DNA of 64,000 bases, from assembly GCF_018918325.1 (NCBI RefSeq), contig NZ_JAHLQH010000028.1:62001-126000 (forward strand). The letters run 5' to 3'. The notes beneath the pieces were generated by a model that made no database searches, was not told the origin of the DNA, and saw nothing but the letters and a program-made list of their open reading frames with translations. Made by a program: the position numbers and the translations under genes. Position 1 is the stretch's first letter; every line of letters starts with the position of its first letter. Source of the stretch: Clostridium sp. MSJ-8 (GTDB taxonomy: Bacteria > Bacillota > Clostridia > Clostridiales > Clostridiaceae). Shown piece after piece: positions 9,694-20,856 of the stretch.

Positions 9694-10914
9694 TTAGAAC
9701 TTCAAATTCATTTTTAGTAATCTAAGCTCTAATTCCTCAAAAAATTCATCATCATTCTCTGCTTCAAACGTAACTGAAAATCTCAAGTAGCTTCCAACAT
9801 CATCCCACGGAACTACTGATATTAATTCTCTATATATGAAGTACTCACTAGCTTCTTCAGCATTCTTAAAACAAACACTTCCAGCTGCCTTAGGCGACTT
9901 TACATAAAGATAGAAGCTCCCTTTAGGTTTCTTCACTGTAAATCCTACTTTATTTAATATTTCTATTAATTTATCTAACCTTGTTGAATATCTTTCATTT
10001 ATATCTTGGGTTATTTCTCTATGAGACAAAGCATATATTCCTGCTCTTTGTATAGCTTTAAATTGACCCGAATCCGAATTATCCTTAACTTTTTTTAATG
10101 CATCTATTACTTTTTCATTTCCTACTATAAATGCTAATCTCCAACCTGTCATATTGAAAGCTTTCGACATAGAATGAACTTCTACTCCTACATCTATAGC
10201 CCCTTCTACCTCTAAAAAGCTAAGAGGTTTATAATCATCATATGTAATGGCAGAATAAGCTGCATCATGAACAACTATTATTTTATTTTTTTTTGCAAAT
10301 TCTACTACTCTCTCAAAAAATTCGCCATTAGCTACAGCACCTGTAGGATTATTAGGATAATTTAGATATAGAAGCTTTGCTCTCTTTCTAACATATAAAG
10401 GAACACTTTCAAGATCTGGCAAAAAATCATTTTCTTCTCTTAATTCAAGATTATATACATGACCACCTAAATATTCAGTATGTGTACCTATTATAGGATA
10501 ACCAGGTACTGTTACTATGCTATAATCTCCCGAATTAATTACTGTTGTAGGTAGCATAGCCAATATAGACTTAGAACCAATACCATGAACTATGTTTGTA
10601 TCTATATTTAAATTTTGTACACCATATACTTCATGCATATATTTTATAGCTGCCTCTTTATATTCTTCTATGCCATTATCAGCGTATTGTCTATTTTCTT
10701 TTTTCTTTGCTTCTTTATATAATGTATTAATTACTCCTATATCTGCACATTTATCTGGTTCTCCTACTCCCATATCAATTAACTTCACAGATGGATTATT
10801 CTTCTTTGCTTCCTTCTTTGCTCTTTTTATCTTTTCAAATTTGAATATATCATCTTCTGAAGAAGTATTGCTATTCTTTATTCTTTTTGATATTAATGAA
10901 TCTATATAACTCAC
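9694..10914 (-). CDS. dapL: LL-diaminopimelate aminotransferase
   Basis: DapL converts tetrahydrodipicolinate directly to LL-diaminopimelate with glutamate as amino donor, supplying lysine and peptidoglycan crosslinks in one step. Diagnostic parts are LIDMGVGEPD at the N-terminus, YPNNPTGA in the middle, HDAAYSAITYDDYKP, and the PLP-lysine motif SMSKAFNMTGWR. An ATG at 10944 lies upstream but has no ribosome site. A GTG at 10912-10914 has AAGGGTGG eight bases before it, so I prefer it (406 residues); the longer form would be 416. The tRNA-dihydrouridine synthase gene lies 84 bases upstream on the same strand, and a terminator follows. Confidence 0.9.
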   Translation of the reverse strand: MSYIDSLISKRIKNSNTSSEDDIFKFEKIKRAKKEAKKNNPSVKLIDMGVGEPDKCADIGVINTLYKEAKKKENRQYADNGIEEYKEAAIKYMHEVYGVQNLNIDTNIVHGIGSKSILAMLPTTVINSGDYSIVTVPGYPIIGTHTEYLGGHVYNLELREENDFLPDLESVPLYVRKRAKLLYLNYPNNPTGAVANGEFFERVVEFAKKNKIIVVHDAAYSAITYDDYKPLSFLEVEGAIDVGVEVHSMSKAFNMTGWRLAFIVGNEKVIDALKKVKDNSDSGQFKAIQRAGIYALSHREITQDINERYSTRLDKLIEILNKVGFTVKKPKGSFYLYVKSPKAAGSVCFKNAEEASEYFIYRELISVVPWDDVGSYLRFSVTFEAENDDEFFEELELRLLKMNLKF

Positions 10915-10998
10915 ATCATATTCCACCCTTGATTTATTAAGCATTTCTATAATTATTATGCTTATATATCAATAGATATGATTAAGTAAATTCATATT

Positions 10999-11955
10999 TC
11001 ACTCAAATAATCCTTGATTCTCCACGATATCTTCATTTGAAAACAAATCATTTAGTGTCTCTAAATAATCAGACATTCTTTGTGATTTCTTTATTCTCTT
11101 ATTATATTTTTTATTATTTGAAAAAATATAAATCATATAGCTCCAAATCTCTTTCATTTTAAATAATACATTTTTTTCACTTTGCAATCTTTTCATATAT
11201 TCTTCTAATAATTCATCTACAAAATTCCTTAAATCTTGTTTATTTAGAAATGTGTTATTTTTTATTTCATTTGTAAGTCCTGGATTAGCAATTATTCCTC
11301 TTCCAAGCATAACCATATCTATATTATTATATTTTTGCTCAAAAGCATTATAATTATCTTTAGTAAAAATATCACCATTGTAACATAATTTATTTTTACT
11401 AAGTTTAATAGCATCACTAAAGATATCCATATTAGGCTTATTTTTGTAAAAATCTTTTTGTATTCTAGGATGAACTATAAGTTCTTCAAGTGGATACTTA
11501 TTATATATCTCTATTAGTTTATAAAATTCTTCATGATTATCTCTTCCATTTCTAGTCTTTATAGATATTTTCATATTCACTTTATTAAATATTTCTTCTA
11601 AAAATTTATCTAAAGCTTCTCTTTCACTTAAAAATCCAGATCCCTTATTCTTAGATACAACTGTTCCAGATGGGCATCCTAAATTCAAATTAACTTCATC
11701 ATATCCATATTCAATAAGCTTATCAGCCACTTTTATAAAATCTTCTGAACTGTTAGTAAGAATTTGTGGTACTACTACCATTCCTTTATTATTTTCGGGT
11801 AAAATATCATTTTTTTCTTTATAATTCATGATTTTATTTTGATGTGGTGCTATAAATGGAGTAAAGTATTTATCTATATTATCAAAATACTTATTATAAG
11901 TTCTTCTATAGATATCTCCAGTTATACCTTCCATAGGTGCAAAATAAATTTTCAT
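10999..11955 (-). CDS. dus: tRNA-dihydrouridine synthase
   Basis: This FMN enzyme reduces specific uridines in the D-loop of tRNA. The protein (318 residues) begins MKIYFAPMEGITG, the FMN-binding start of the family. The catalytic cysteine is Cys94 in NLNLGCPSGTV. Later motifs are SIKTRNG, ELIVHPRIQ and YNGDIFT, followed by MVMLGRGIIANPG, which builds the phosphate site. The usual family motif HGRTR is here HPRIQ, as in a divergent Firmicute subgroup. AGGAGA precedes the ATG. It sits between dapL and the patatin-like gene on the same strand. Which tRNA position it modifies is not visible. Confidence 0.9.
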   Translation of the reverse strand: MKIYFAPMEGITGDIYRRTYNKYFDNIDKYFTPFIAPHQNKIMNYKEKNDILPENNKGMVVVPQILTNSSEDFIKVADKLIEYGYDEVNLNLGCPSGTVVSKNKGSGFLSEREALDKFLEEIFNKVNMKISIKTRNGRDNHEEFYKLIEIYNKYPLEELIVHPRIQKDFYKNKPNMDIFSDAIKLSKNKLCYNGDIFTKDNYNAFEQKYNNIDMVMLGRGIIANPGLTNEIKNNTFLNKQDLRNFVDELLEEYMKRLQSEKNVLFKMKEIWSYMIYIFSNNKKYNKRIKKSQRMSDYLETLNDLFSNEDIVENQGLFE

Positions 11956-11992
11956 AGTCTTCTCCTTTTAATATCTTTATTTAACCTCTTCC

Positions 11993-12847
11993 CTAGACTT
12001 TAAAAAATTTCTGTATTTTCTCTAAGTTGTCTAAAGCATCTTTTCTTCCTAATTCATATAATTCTTGAAGTTTCTTAGTATTCTTTTCCATTCTTGAGAT
12101 CTTTATGTTTTTGCTTGGTGCTATAACAATTGCTTCTTTTTTATCTTCTAATTTCTTTATGTCTTTCAAAGTTTTGTTATACATCTCATGCCTTTCTGCG
12201 CATCTTTTTATGTATTTAGGATATTTTTTATATTTTCTTTTAATGATATTCATCATTTTTTCTTTTGACTTTTTATAACCTTTAGGTCTTGTTAAAACAA
12301 CTATGTTCTTAAGATATCCCATCTTTCTAAATGCCATAACTGGTATACTATCACAAGTTGCACCGTCTAATAACTTCTTGCCATCTACCTCTACTATAGT
12401 TGATACTAATGGTAATGATGCAGATGCTCTTAAATAATCTGAATCTCTTTCATTATCTAAATCAGTACACTTTATGTATTCTGCCTCACCAGTTTCTAGA
12501 TTACTACAAGTAACATAATAATCTATATCAGATTTTCTAAAACCCTCATAATCAAATTTATTTAATTCTTTTGGAATAATAGAATAGCAAAATTCTTTTC
12601 CAACTATATCCCCTGTCTTTATCAAAGAATATATGCTCATATATCTCTTATCCTTGCAATAATCCATAGTATATTTATATTCTCTTCCTATTTGTTTTGT
12701 AACATAAGAGCTTGCTCGTATAGCCCCAGCTGATACCCCTATCACTCCATCTACATATATATCATTTTCCATTAACACGTCTAATACGCCAGCTGTATAT
12801 ATACCTCTTTGTCCTCCACCTTCTAATACTAAACCTATTTTCCCCAT
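11993..12847 (-). CDS. Patatin-like phospholipase
   Basis: Patatin-family hydrolases cleave acyl esters of lipids with a Ser-Asp dyad. With the start at 12847 the protein has 284 residues. The oxyanion loop EGGGQRGIYTAG is at about 9-20, the nucleophile Ser39 lies in GVSAG, and the catalytic Asp in LLDGATCDSIPV near residue 170. There is no signal peptide, so it acts in the cytoplasm or on the inner membrane face. It belongs to the bacterial YjjU-like subgroup. AGAAGGAAG is placed correctly for the ATG at 12845-12847 rather than the one 21 bases upstream. Substrate unknown. Confidence 0.88.
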   Translation of the reverse strand: MGKIGLVLEGGGQRGIYTAGVLDVLMENDIYVDGVIGVSAGAIRASSYVTKQIGREYKYTMDYCKDKRYMSIYSLIKTGDIVGKEFCYSIIPKELNKFDYEGFRKSDIDYYVTCSNLETGEAEYIKCTDLDNERDSDYLRASASLPLVSTIVEVDGKKLLDGATCDSIPVMAFRKMGYLKNIVVLTRPKGYKKSKEKMMNIIKRKYKKYPKYIKRCAERHEMYNKTLKDIKKLEDKKEAIVIAPSKNIKISRMEKNTKKLQELYELGRKDALDNLEKIQKFFKV

Positions 12848-12911
12848 TACATAACTTCCTTCTCTCATTTTTTTATTATTATATCATAATATAAAATAAA
12901 ATGTATAACTC

Positions 12912-12948
12912 AAAACAACTCGGTCTAATTACATTAGCCGAGTTGTTT
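12912..12948 (-). terminator. Terminator after the 799-residue lipoprotein gene
   Basis: The stem AACAACTCGG / CCGAGTTGTT has an AT-rich loop and is followed on the minus strand by a short T tract. It is 35 bases past the stop at 12983. Confidence 0.75.
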
Positions 12949-12982
12949 CATTTATTTTATTATTTTAAGTTTATCAATTTTT

Positions 12983-15382
12983 TTATTCTGAAAGATATAC
13001 TTTTAATTCTTTATCTATTGCAGATAATGTTTCATCCATATTCTTTTTACCAGTAACATAAGCAGTCATATCATCTATTGTCTTATCGATAATTTTTGAA
13101 TCAGCTACTCTAGCATTATCAAAAGATTCAACCATTTGTATAAAGTTATTCACTTCTTCATCTGTAAGAGGTGCTAAGTCAATTTCAAAAGTATCATTAC
13201 CTTCCTCATCTGAATATCCCATAGTTCCTTGTAATGCTTCTTTATCTTGAAGAGTTTCCTTTAATAATTCTTTATTAATAGGTAATGAATACATTTGGCT
13301 ATTCTTTTGATATTCTTTACTAAATAATGCCTTTAAAAATTCTTTTGCAATATCTTGTTTAGAGCTTTTTGATGATATACCAATTTTACCTCTAGGTATT
13401 ATTGATTTACTTCCCATACCTTGCCATGCAGAATATTTGTATGAAGGATATTTTTCAATAACCTTATTATTACAAACTACATCTTGATTATAATTAATAG
13501 TACTTAACACAAATGCCGGACAAGTATCTTTATTACTTAATAAAGAATAATCAAGATAATTATAGCTATACATAGATTTTGCAAAACTTTCTCCAATTTC
13601 ATCTTTGTATTCTTCATAATCTTTCAATGATTTTTTATGTTCATTAATTGCTGCATCTGTATGATTATCTTTTGAAGCTTCATATATTGTTTTTATATCT
13701 TCTAAGTATTCTTTTACTTTATCTTTATTAAGAGATTTATCATTATTAAGTAAATCTGCACCACATGTACTATAGAAATAATATAATAATTCATCTGCTT
13801 CTATTGGAGTTACAATATCTCCTGAATAATTTCCTTTAAGTTCTTTAGCTGCTGCTGCTAATTCATTTAAATTATTTACATTTTTATCTGTTCCATTAAA
13901 TAATATAGGAATTTCAAATGATGTAGGTATAGAATATACCTTTCCATCAACATTTCCACTATTTAATACATTAGTTAAAGTTGTAGCTTCATCAAAACTA
14001 TTAGCTATCTCTGTAATATCAAGAAGCAATCCTTTATCTATATATGATTTTTCTGGAAGCTCATCAAGACATATTATATCAGGACCTTTACCAGCCATTA
14101 TTTTTGTGTTTAATGCTTTTATTGCATCGTCTTCACTTATCATATCTTCTTTATCGCCCTCATAAGTTATGCCTGTTTCATAATTAATATATACATCAGC
14201 ATGTTCTTTTTGATACTTAACTATACTTTGCTTTATTGAACTATCTTCATATAACGAATAAATTGTTATCTGTTTATCTGGCTTACTTGATTGCTTACTA
14301 TCATAGTAATAATGCTTTAAAATCACATTATTATCTTCTGAATTAGAGAATGTAGCTAAAAATTCATTTTCTCCAATTTCAACAAATTTGTCTAAATAAT
14401 AATCATTGTCGCCAAATGTAGTTAATGTTGGATCCATTAATTGTTCTACTTTATCACTACCATTTTTGTATCTATAAACTCCATCTTCCCCCACTAAATA
14501 CAAGTTTTTATTATCCATACCACTATAATAACTTAAATTTGATGTAGCTTTTTTAGATAATGCTTTAATTTCCCCTTTTTCTTTACCATCTTTTAAACTA
14601 TATTCTAAAACCTTCTCATAATCATTTGCAATAATACTATCTTCTAATATAGCTACTTCATTTACATATTCACCTTTTAATTTTATAGTTTTATCTACTT
14701 TATTATTTTTTACATCATATTTAATAACTTGTGACGGATCATATTGTTCAAAGTACAAATAATCTCCATCGTCAACAATTTTACCCATATACCCAGAATT
14801 GAAAGATTTATCTCCTATTTCACTTAAATTACCTTCTGTATCTCTCTTAAGAATCTTCGTATTATCTTCTGTATCATCAGATTCATTATATATCTCTACG
14901 TCATCATCTTCTGTATCATCTGTTTCTTCAGTCGCATCTTCATCATCTGCTGATGCTATCTCTTCATTAATACTATCTATTTCTTCTTGAGTATATTCAG
15001 TTGTTGTAAATATTATAGATCCATCTTTTAATATTTTTGCTTGATCATAACTTATAAATTTATCGTCTTTTTTTTCTGGCAAATTAAGCTCTTTCTCTTC
15101 CCAGCTTTTAGCACCATCACTAGACTCATAATATTTTACTTTTGTTAAAGAAAATGTTTCCGATTCTTGATTTTCACTAGGTACTCCTATAACAGCAATA
15201 TTACCATTGTCTAATTTTGAAATATCTAATAGATAACCTAATCCTTCTACCATATTATAGTCTTCTTCAATATATCTACCTTTTGAATTTTCAGTTTTAT
15301 CACTGCTTTTACATCCCACAATAGTTGTAAAAGAAAAAACAAAAACCAATAAAGCTAAAATTAAATTTTTAGTTTTTTTCAT
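12983..15382 (-). CDS. Lipoprotein with sensor-like N-domain fused to a family 1 solute-binding domain
   Basis: A lipoprotein signal peptide ends at VGC, making Cys24 the lipidated residue. Residues about 40-370 look like a beta-propeller-type region, with phrases such as YYESSDGAKSWEEKEL, an exo-sialidase-like Asp-box style repeat. This region is interrupted by a very acidic stretch at 139-173. Residues about 373-799 resemble an extracellular solute-binding protein of ABC sugar systems (ITIYSLYEDSS, GPDIICLDELPEKSYIDKG). Total length is 799, against about 420-450 for ordinary binding proteins. No ABC permease or ATPase gene is adjacent, so the transport partner, if any, is elsewhere. GGGGGT precedes the ATG. 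A function in sensing rather than uptake is possible. Confidence 0.75.
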   Translation of the reverse strand: MKKTKNLILALLVFVFSFTTIVGCKSSDKTENSKGRYIEEDYNMVEGLGYLLDISKLDNGNIAVIGVPSENQESETFSLTKVKYYESSDGAKSWEEKELNLPEKKDDKFISYDQAKILKDGSIIFTTTEYTQEEIDSINEEIASADDEDATEETDDTEDDDVEIYNESDDTEDNTKILKRDTEGNLSEIGDKSFNSGYMGKIVDDGDYLYFEQYDPSQVIKYDVKNNKVDKTIKLKGEYVNEVAILEDSIIANDYEKVLEYSLKDGKEKGEIKALSKKATSNLSYYSGMDNKNLYLVGEDGVYRYKNGSDKVEQLMDPTLTTFGDNDYYLDKFVEIGENEFLATFSNSEDNNVILKHYYYDSKQSSKPDKQITIYSLYEDSSIKQSIVKYQKEHADVYINYETGITYEGDKEDMISEDDAIKALNTKIMAGKGPDIICLDELPEKSYIDKGLLLDITEIANSFDEATTLTNVLNSGNVDGKVYSIPTSFEIPILFNGTDKNVNNLNELAAAAKELKGNYSGDIVTPIEADELLYYFYSTCGADLLNNDKSLNKDKVKEYLEDIKTIYEASKDNHTDAAINEHKKSLKDYEEYKDEIGESFAKSMYSYNYLDYSLLSNKDTCPAFVLSTINYNQDVVCNNKVIEKYPSYKYSAWQGMGSKSIIPRGKIGISSKSSKQDIAKEFLKALFSKEYQKNSQMYSLPINKELLKETLQDKEALQGTMGYSDEEGNDTFEIDLAPLTDEEVNNFIQMVESFDNARVADSKIIDKTIDDMTAYVTGKKNMDETLSAIDKELKVYLSE

Positions 15383-15449
15383 ATAATACCCCCAATCTTT
15401 AAGTTCAAATTGATTATATCAAACTAATCTCTAAAATTTCTCTAAAAAA

Positions 15450-15923
15450 ATTATTGAATATATTTTTTTGATTACTTATTTTTCAGTTATTAATATCAAA
15501 TTATTGCTTTAAGTAAATTAATATTATTATAATGAAAAATCCAATGTTATTTGATAATGCTAATATTATGATTTTCTTTTTTAGTATCAATATTATTGCT
15601 TTGAATAAATATTGATAATTAAAATATAATAGCATTAGTTTAGTAACCTATTGTTCCATATTATTTCTACTAATCTTTAATTCTTCATGGTTATATCATT
15701 CTATATCTACCTATAATTCTAACCTTAACAATAATGGTTACTTCCACTAAACTTATTATATTTTAATTATTTAAGCGTTATGGTGATTTTTAATATATCT
15801 ATATTATTAACAAGTATCTTATGTCTTCAGTATTTCTTATTTAAAAAATTATTGAATTTATTTATTTTTTATCACTTATTTTTCAATTATTAATATCAAA
15901 TTATTGATTTAAGTAAATTATTT
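15450..15923. repeat. ~400-bp AT-rich intergenic repeat, about 1.2 tandem units
   Basis: The segment starting ATTATTGAATATATTTTTTT at 15450 recurs at 15848, a period of 398 bases. The same unit is present about twice at 53052-53842. It has no plausible reading frame. Within a unit, a motif containing TTATTGCTTT occurs twice about 100 bases apart. It fills most of the 745-base gap between the lipoprotein gene and the activase gene. Confidence 0.8.
15615..15770. repeat. MITE-like inverted repeat, copy 1
   Basis: The ends AATTAAAATATAATA and TATTATATTTTAATT form outer inverted repeats that continue inward (ATTAGT, AGTAACC against GGTTACT, ACTAAA) for about 32 positions with few mismatches. Copies 2 and 3 are at 53052 and 53447. 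No transposase is encoded. Confidence 0.7.
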
Positions 15924-16098
15924 ATAATAGAATTTAGTATTTCTTATAATAAAAAAGTAAAGATCCCGTTAAAAATACTATACTGTCTGAGCTTTAGCGA
16001 GTTTATAGTATTTAGGGATCTTTACTCTTTTTTATTATATTAGTAAATACTTAATGATATTATATTATTTACTTAAACATATAATTTTGATATTAATT
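15924..16098 (+). repeat. ~175-bp dispersed hairpin module, copy 1
   Basis: Left flank ATAATAGAATTTAGTATTTC, a central long hairpin (15951-16034), and a right flank containing AAACATATAATTTTGATATT. The same order is seen at 45029-45204 and 53843-54012, and inverted at 38454-38630. The right flank reaches to within about 12 bases of the activase stop codon. Confidence 0.8.
15951..16034 (-). terminator. Long bipartite hairpin (stem type 1), terminator of activase gene
   Basis: Outer stem GTAAAGATCCC / GGGATCTTTAC, inner stem AATACTATA / TATAGTATT, and loop containing CTGTCTGAGCTTTAGCGAG. T tracts lie on both strands, so it can terminate in either direction; the gene it follows is the activase on the minus strand. 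Confidence 0.8.
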
Positions 16099-16127
16099 AT
16101 TTTAAAATATAAGTTATCTTACAATAT

Positions 16128-19100
16128 TTATTCTACTGATACTGCTTGTTTTTTCATTGTTGTTGCTTCTTTAGCTTTAGGGAATTCAATAACCCTTTCA
16201 TCTAAATTTTTAAAGGCAACTGATAACATTAATTTAATTCTATTTAATTGATTAACCTCTGAAGCACCTGGGTCATAATCAACAGCTACAATATTTGCTT
16301 TTGGATATTTCTCTTTTAAGGCTTTTATCATACCTTTTCCAGTTACATGGTTAGGTAAACAAGCAAATGGTTGCATACAAATTATATTTTCTGTTCCACT
16401 TTCTATAAGTTCTATCATTTCTCCAGTTAAGAACCAACCTTCTCCACTTTGATTTCCTATAGATAAAATATCACTAGCCATATTTGCTAACTCGCTAATA
16501 TGTTTTGGTGCATGGAATCTATTCGATTCATCAAGGCATTTCTTCATAACCTTTCTATAGCTTTCCATATATGAAATAGCAATATTAGCTATTTTCTTAC
16601 TTAGTTTGCTATTTCCATAGTTATCACTCTTAAATGTATTATCATATGCTGAATAGAAGAAGAAATCAAGAAGATCTGGCATAACAGCTTCGCCACCTTC
16701 TCTTTCTATCACTTTAACTACTTCATTATTAGCTGTTGGATGGAATTTAACTAATATCTCACCAACTAGTCCAACTTTAGGTTTCTTTATATCTAATAAT
16801 TCAAGTTCATCAAATTCTTTTATTATTTGTTTAATATTTTTATTAAACTCTCTCTTGCTTCCATTTCTACAATTTTCTTTAGCAATTTCATTCCACTTTT
16901 CATATAGTGCATTTGCAGATCCTTTTACTTTTTCATAAGGTCTTACTCTATATAATACTCTCATGAATAAATCTCCATACACTAATGCCATTAATGCTTT
17001 TCTTACTAATCCAATTGATAATGTAAATCCTGGTTGTTTTTCTAATCCAACTAGATTTAATGATAATATTGGTACTTTTTCAAAGCCTGCTTCTTTTAAT
17101 GCTTTTTTCAAGAATCCAACATAATTTGTTGCTCTACATCCACCACCAGTTTGAGTAATTAACACAGAAGTAGTATTAATATCATATTTTCCTGACTTCA
17201 ATGCATGAATAAGTTGTCCAATAACTAATATTGATGGATAACATGCATCATTATTTACATACTTTAATCCTTCTTCTACTGCACCTCTATCTATTGATGG
17301 TAGAACTACAAAGTTATATCCGCATGAATTTACTGCTGCTTCTACAATTTCAAAATGAATAGGACTCATTTGAGGTGCAATAATTGTATTAGTCTTTCTC
17401 ATTTCTTTAGTAAATATTGCTTTTTTATATTCAATATCTTCTTCTACTGGAACATAACCATTTCTTTCTCTCTCTTCTATAGCTGCTTTTAAACTTCTTA
17501 TTCTTATCTTAGCAGCTCCTAGGTTATTACCTTCATCTATCTTTAAACAAGTATATATTTTTCCCTTAGCAGCTAATATTTCTGCAACTTGATCGGTAGT
17601 TACAGCATCTAATCCACATCCAAATGAATTAAGTTGTATTAATTCTAATGAAGGGTTCTTGCCTACATATTCAGCTGCTCTATATAATCTTGAATGATAC
17701 ATCCATTGATCAACTATTCTAAGAGGCTTGTCTAAATCAGTCAAATGTGATACTGCATCTTCTGTTAATACAGCCATATCAAATGAATTAATTATATCAG
17801 GAATACCATGATTAATTTCTGGGTCAATATGATATGGTCTTCCTGCTAACACTATACCTTTTTTACCTGTCTTTTCAAGATATTCAAGAACTTCTTTTCC
17901 TTTATTTCTTATATCTTCATCAAAATGTTCTCTTTCAGCATATGCAGCTTCTACTGCTTCAGCAGCTTCACTTTTAGTAACATTAAAATCTTTGAATTCT
18001 TCAGCAATTCTTTCTTTTAATTTTTCTTTATTCTCTAATGATAAAAATGGCTGTATAAACTTAATGTTTTGTTCTTTTATTGCATCAACATTATTTCTTA
18101 TTACTTCAGGATATGATGCAACCATAGGACAATTATAATGATTATTAGCATCTTTAAATTCTATTCTTTCATAAGCTATACATGGATAGAATATATTCTT
18201 TATTCCTTTATTAATTAATGCCATAATATGTCCATGACTTATCTTTGCAGGATAACATGCTGATTCAGATGGTATTGTCTCTATTCCTAGTTCATATACA
18301 TCTTTACTTGAAACTGGTGACAATTCTACTCTAAAGCCTAATTTAGTTAACATTGTAAACCAGAATGGATAATTTTCATACATATTAAGAACTCTAGGAA
18401 TTCCAATAACACCTCTTTTAGCTTCTTCCTTCTTAAGTGGTTTGTATCCAAATGTTCTTGCAAATTTATATTTGAACATATTAGGTACATCTTCCTTTTT
18501 CTTATCTAATCCAAGTCCTCTCTCACATCTATTTCCTGATATAAATTCTTCATCAGTTGAGAACTTATTTATAGTAAGTAGACAGTTATTTCCACACTTA
18601 CCACATCTTCTAAAGTCAGAAGTCATCTTAAAGCTATCTATCTTATCACTTGAAAGTAATGTTGTTTCACTTCCTGCAACATATCTTTCCCTTGCAATAA
18701 TTGCTGAGCCAAAAGCTCCCATTAATCCTGCAATATCAGGTCTTACTGCTTCTCTACCTGATACAAGCTCAAAGCTTCTAAGTACTGCATCATTATAGAA
18801 AGTACCACCTTGAACTATTATCTTTTCTCCCATTTCTTTTTCATCTCTTATTTTTATAACCTTAAATAGAGCATTTTTTATAACAGAATAAGATAATCCA
18901 GCTGATATATCAGAAACTTCTGCACCTTCTTTTTGAGCTTGTTTAACTTTTGAATTCATAAATACTGTACATCTAGAACCTAAATCAACTGGTGCTTTAG
19001 ATTTTAATGCTTCCTTAGCAAAATCTGCTACTGACATATTTAACGTCTTAGCAAAACTTTCTATAAATGATCCACATCCTGATGAACATGCTTCATTTAA

Positions 19101-20417
19101 TAATATAGAATCTATTACACCATTTTTTATTCTTAAGCACTTCATATCTTGACCACCAATGTCTAATATAAAATCAACACCTGGCAAGAAATATTCAGAA
19201 GCTTTATAGTGTGCTATTGTTTCTATTTCTCCAATATCTACATGTAATGCTGCTTTTATAAGTGATTCTCCATAACCAGTAACACAACTATTTGCAATAG
19301 TAACTCCATCTGGAAGTTTAGAATATACTTCTTTAAGAATTTCTATAACCTTTTTAAGTGGGTTACCTTGATTACTGCCATAATGATCATATACAATTCT
19401 ACCTTCTTCGTCTATTAATATAGCTTTAGTAGTAGTTGACCCTGCATCTATTCCTAAGAATACCTTTCCTTTATAATTATTCAAATCGCCTCTCTTAGCT
19501 TTATCCTTCTCATGTCTTGTAGAAAATTCTTTGTATTCTTCTTCATTTAAGAATAAAGGTCTTAATCTATCTATTTCTTCATCATTGATATCTGTTATAT
19601 TTTTTACCTTTTCTACTAATTCTTTTATCTGTATAGGCTCTTGTTTTTTTGATAATAAAGCAGCCCCTCTTGCTACAAATAATTGAGGATCTTCTGGAAA
19701 TATTATTTCATCATCTTTTAAGTTTAATGTTTCAATAAATCTTTGTCTTAATTCAGATAAGAATGTTAATGGTCCTCCTAAAAATGCAACTTTTCCTCTT
19801 ATAGGCTTACCACATGCTAAACCACTAATAGTTTGATTAACTACTGCTTGGAATATAGAAGCTGCTATATCTTCTGTCTTTGCACCTTCATTTATTAATG
19901 GTTGAACATCTGTCTTTGCAAAAACACCACATCTAGATGCTATAGGATATAAAACAGTATGATTCTTTGCTAACTCATTAAGCCCAGTTGCATCTGTATT
20001 AAGCAAGCTTGCCATCTGATCTATAAATGCCCCTGTTCCTCCTGCACATGTACCATTCATTCTTTGTTCTATTCCACCTTTAAGATATGTAATCTTTGCA
20101 TCTTCTCCACCTAATTCTATTGCTACGTCTGTTTGTGGAATAACTTCTTCTACTGTCTTAGTACATGCTATAACCTCTTGAACAAATTCAACTCCAAGCC
20201 ATTTAGATACTGATAATCCACCTGAGCCTGTTATAGCTATACTGATATCACTATCTCCTAAAACCTCATAACACTCATTAACCAAATCTACAATAGTAGT
20301 TCTGATATCTGAAAAATGTCTTCTATATTCTTTATACTTTACTTTATTATCTGAATCTAATGCTACAACTTTAACTGTTGTAGAACCTACATCCAAACCT
20401 ATATTATATTTATTCAT
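16128..20417 (-). CDS. Giant acyl-CoA dehydratase activase (BadF/BcrA type, DUF2229)
   Basis: The protein has 1429 residues in four parts. Two ASKHA ATPase domains start with [10 protein letters not shown] (residue 7) and [10 protein letters not shown] (about 325). A cysteine cluster CGKCGNNC lies near 630. A DUF2229 region follows, then a C-terminal part resembling the D-component of 2-hydroxyglutaryl-CoA dehydratase (HgdB-like). Single-domain activators (HgdC, FldI) use ATP to push an electron from a [4Fe-4S] cluster into the dehydratase. The motif GGEDAK and the [15 protein letters not shown] cysteine are consistent with that chemistry. No dehydratase subunits or CoA-transferase are adjacent, so its target is unknown. 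GGTGGGTG precedes the ATG. Confidence 0.9.
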   Translation of the reverse strand: MNKYNIGLDVGSTTVKVVALDSDNKVKYKEYRRHFSDIRTTIVDLVNECYEVLGDSDISIAITGSGGLSVSKWLGVEFVQEVIACTKTVEEVIPQTDVAIELGGEDAKITYLKGGIEQRMNGTCAGGTGAFIDQMASLLNTDATGLNELAKNHTVLYPIASRCGVFAKTDVQPLINEGAKTEDIAASIFQAVVNQTISGLACGKPIRGKVAFLGGPLTFLSELRQRFIETLNLKDDEIIFPEDPQLFVARGAALLSKKQEPIQIKELVEKVKNITDINDEEIDRLRPLFLNEEEYKEFSTRHEKDKAKRGDLNNYKGKVFLGIDAGSTTTKAILIDEEGRIVYDHYGSNQGNPLKKVIEILKEVYSKLPDGVTIANSCVTGYGESLIKAALHVDIGEIETIAHYKASEYFLPGVDFILDIGGQDMKCLRIKNGVIDSILLNEACSSGCGSFIESFAKTLNMSVADFAKEALKSKAPVDLGSRCTVFMNSKVKQAQKEGAEVSDISAGLSYSVIKNALFKVIKIRDEKEMGEKIIVQGGTFYNDAVLRSFELVSGREAVRPDIAGLMGAFGSAIIARERYVAGSETTLLSSDKIDSFKMTSDFRRCGKCGNNCLLTINKFSTDEEFISGNRCERGLGLDKKKEDVPNMFKYKFARTFGYKPLKKEEAKRGVIGIPRVLNMYENYPFWFTMLTKLGFRVELSPVSSKDVYELGIETIPSESACYPAKISHGHIMALINKGIKNIFYPCIAYERIEFKDANNHYNCPMVASYPEVIRNNVDAIKEQNIKFIQPFLSLENKEKLKERIAEEFKDFNVTKSEAAEAVEAAYAEREHFDEDIRNKGKEVLEYLEKTGKKGIVLAGRPYHIDPEINHGIPDIINSFDMAVLTEDAVSHLTDLDKPLRIVDQWMYHSRLYRAAEYVGKNPSLELIQLNSFGCGLDAVTTDQVAEILAAKGKIYTCLKIDEGNNLGAAKIRIRSLKAAIEERERNGYVPVEEDIEYKKAIFTKEMRKTNTIIAPQMSPIHFEIVEAAVNSCGYNFVVLPSIDRGAVEEGLKYVNNDACYPSILVIGQLIHALKSGKYDINTTSVLITQTGGGCRATNYVGFLKKALKEAGFEKVPILSLNLVGLEKQPGFTLSIGLVRKALMALVYGDLFMRVLYRVRPYEKVKGSANALYEKWNEIAKENCRNGSKREFNKNIKQIIKEFDELELLDIKKPKVGLVGEILVKFHPTANNEVVKVIEREGGEAVMPDLLDFFFYSAYDNTFKSDNYGNSKLSKKIANIAISYMESYRKVMKKCLDESNRFHAPKHISELANMASDILSIGNQSGEGWFLTGEMIELIESGTENIICMQPFACLPNHVTGKGMIKALKEKYPKANIVAVDYDPGASEVNQLNRIKLMLSVAFKNLDERVIEFPKAKEATTMKKQAVSVE

Positions 20418-20856
20418 AATTCACCCACCTTGATTTCTATCCCTTCTTATTATTATAAATCATATATTGTTTTTTTCAATAATTTTATTAGTATTATTTT
20501 TTACTTTATACAGAATCATATTAAATTTAAGCTTATATAAAAGTATTATAAACATAGTATTTTTATAATTTGAAAATATGTTAGCTATAGAATGTAAAAA
20601 TTCCTTGCAAAAACTATAAAGATAATTTTTAGAACATGTCATAATAGCTAAACAAAATCTATATATCCCTCGATTTTATTTTATTATAAATAAACTAATT
20701 ATTTTAATAAATCCATATTTTTTTATAATATACGAATATTTTTCAAAAAAAATGTATACATTATATAAATAGTGTCTATAATAATAAATGTGATCATTAA
20801 CATTTTATTAACATTTTAGGTATTAATGGTTTTTAATATTTTACGGAGGGATTTTA
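20418..20856. other. Divergent intergenic region, no feature recognised
   Basis: These 439 bases hold the start regions of two divergent genes. A 60-codon frame at 20460-20642 has no ribosome site and a composition like the surrounding AT-rich DNA. A TATAAT near 20775 could serve the gene at 20857, but no convincing -35 element is visible. Confidence 0.4.

Noticed and set aside
15383-16127. Possible CRISPR array or origin-type iterons in the AT-rich repeat region
   Set aside because: The period is ~400 bases, with no short regular spacers and no cas, rep or DnaA-box cluster.
20460-20642. 60-codon open frame on the minus strand
   Set aside because: No ribosome site, a composition like random AT-rich DNA, and no match to any known small protein.
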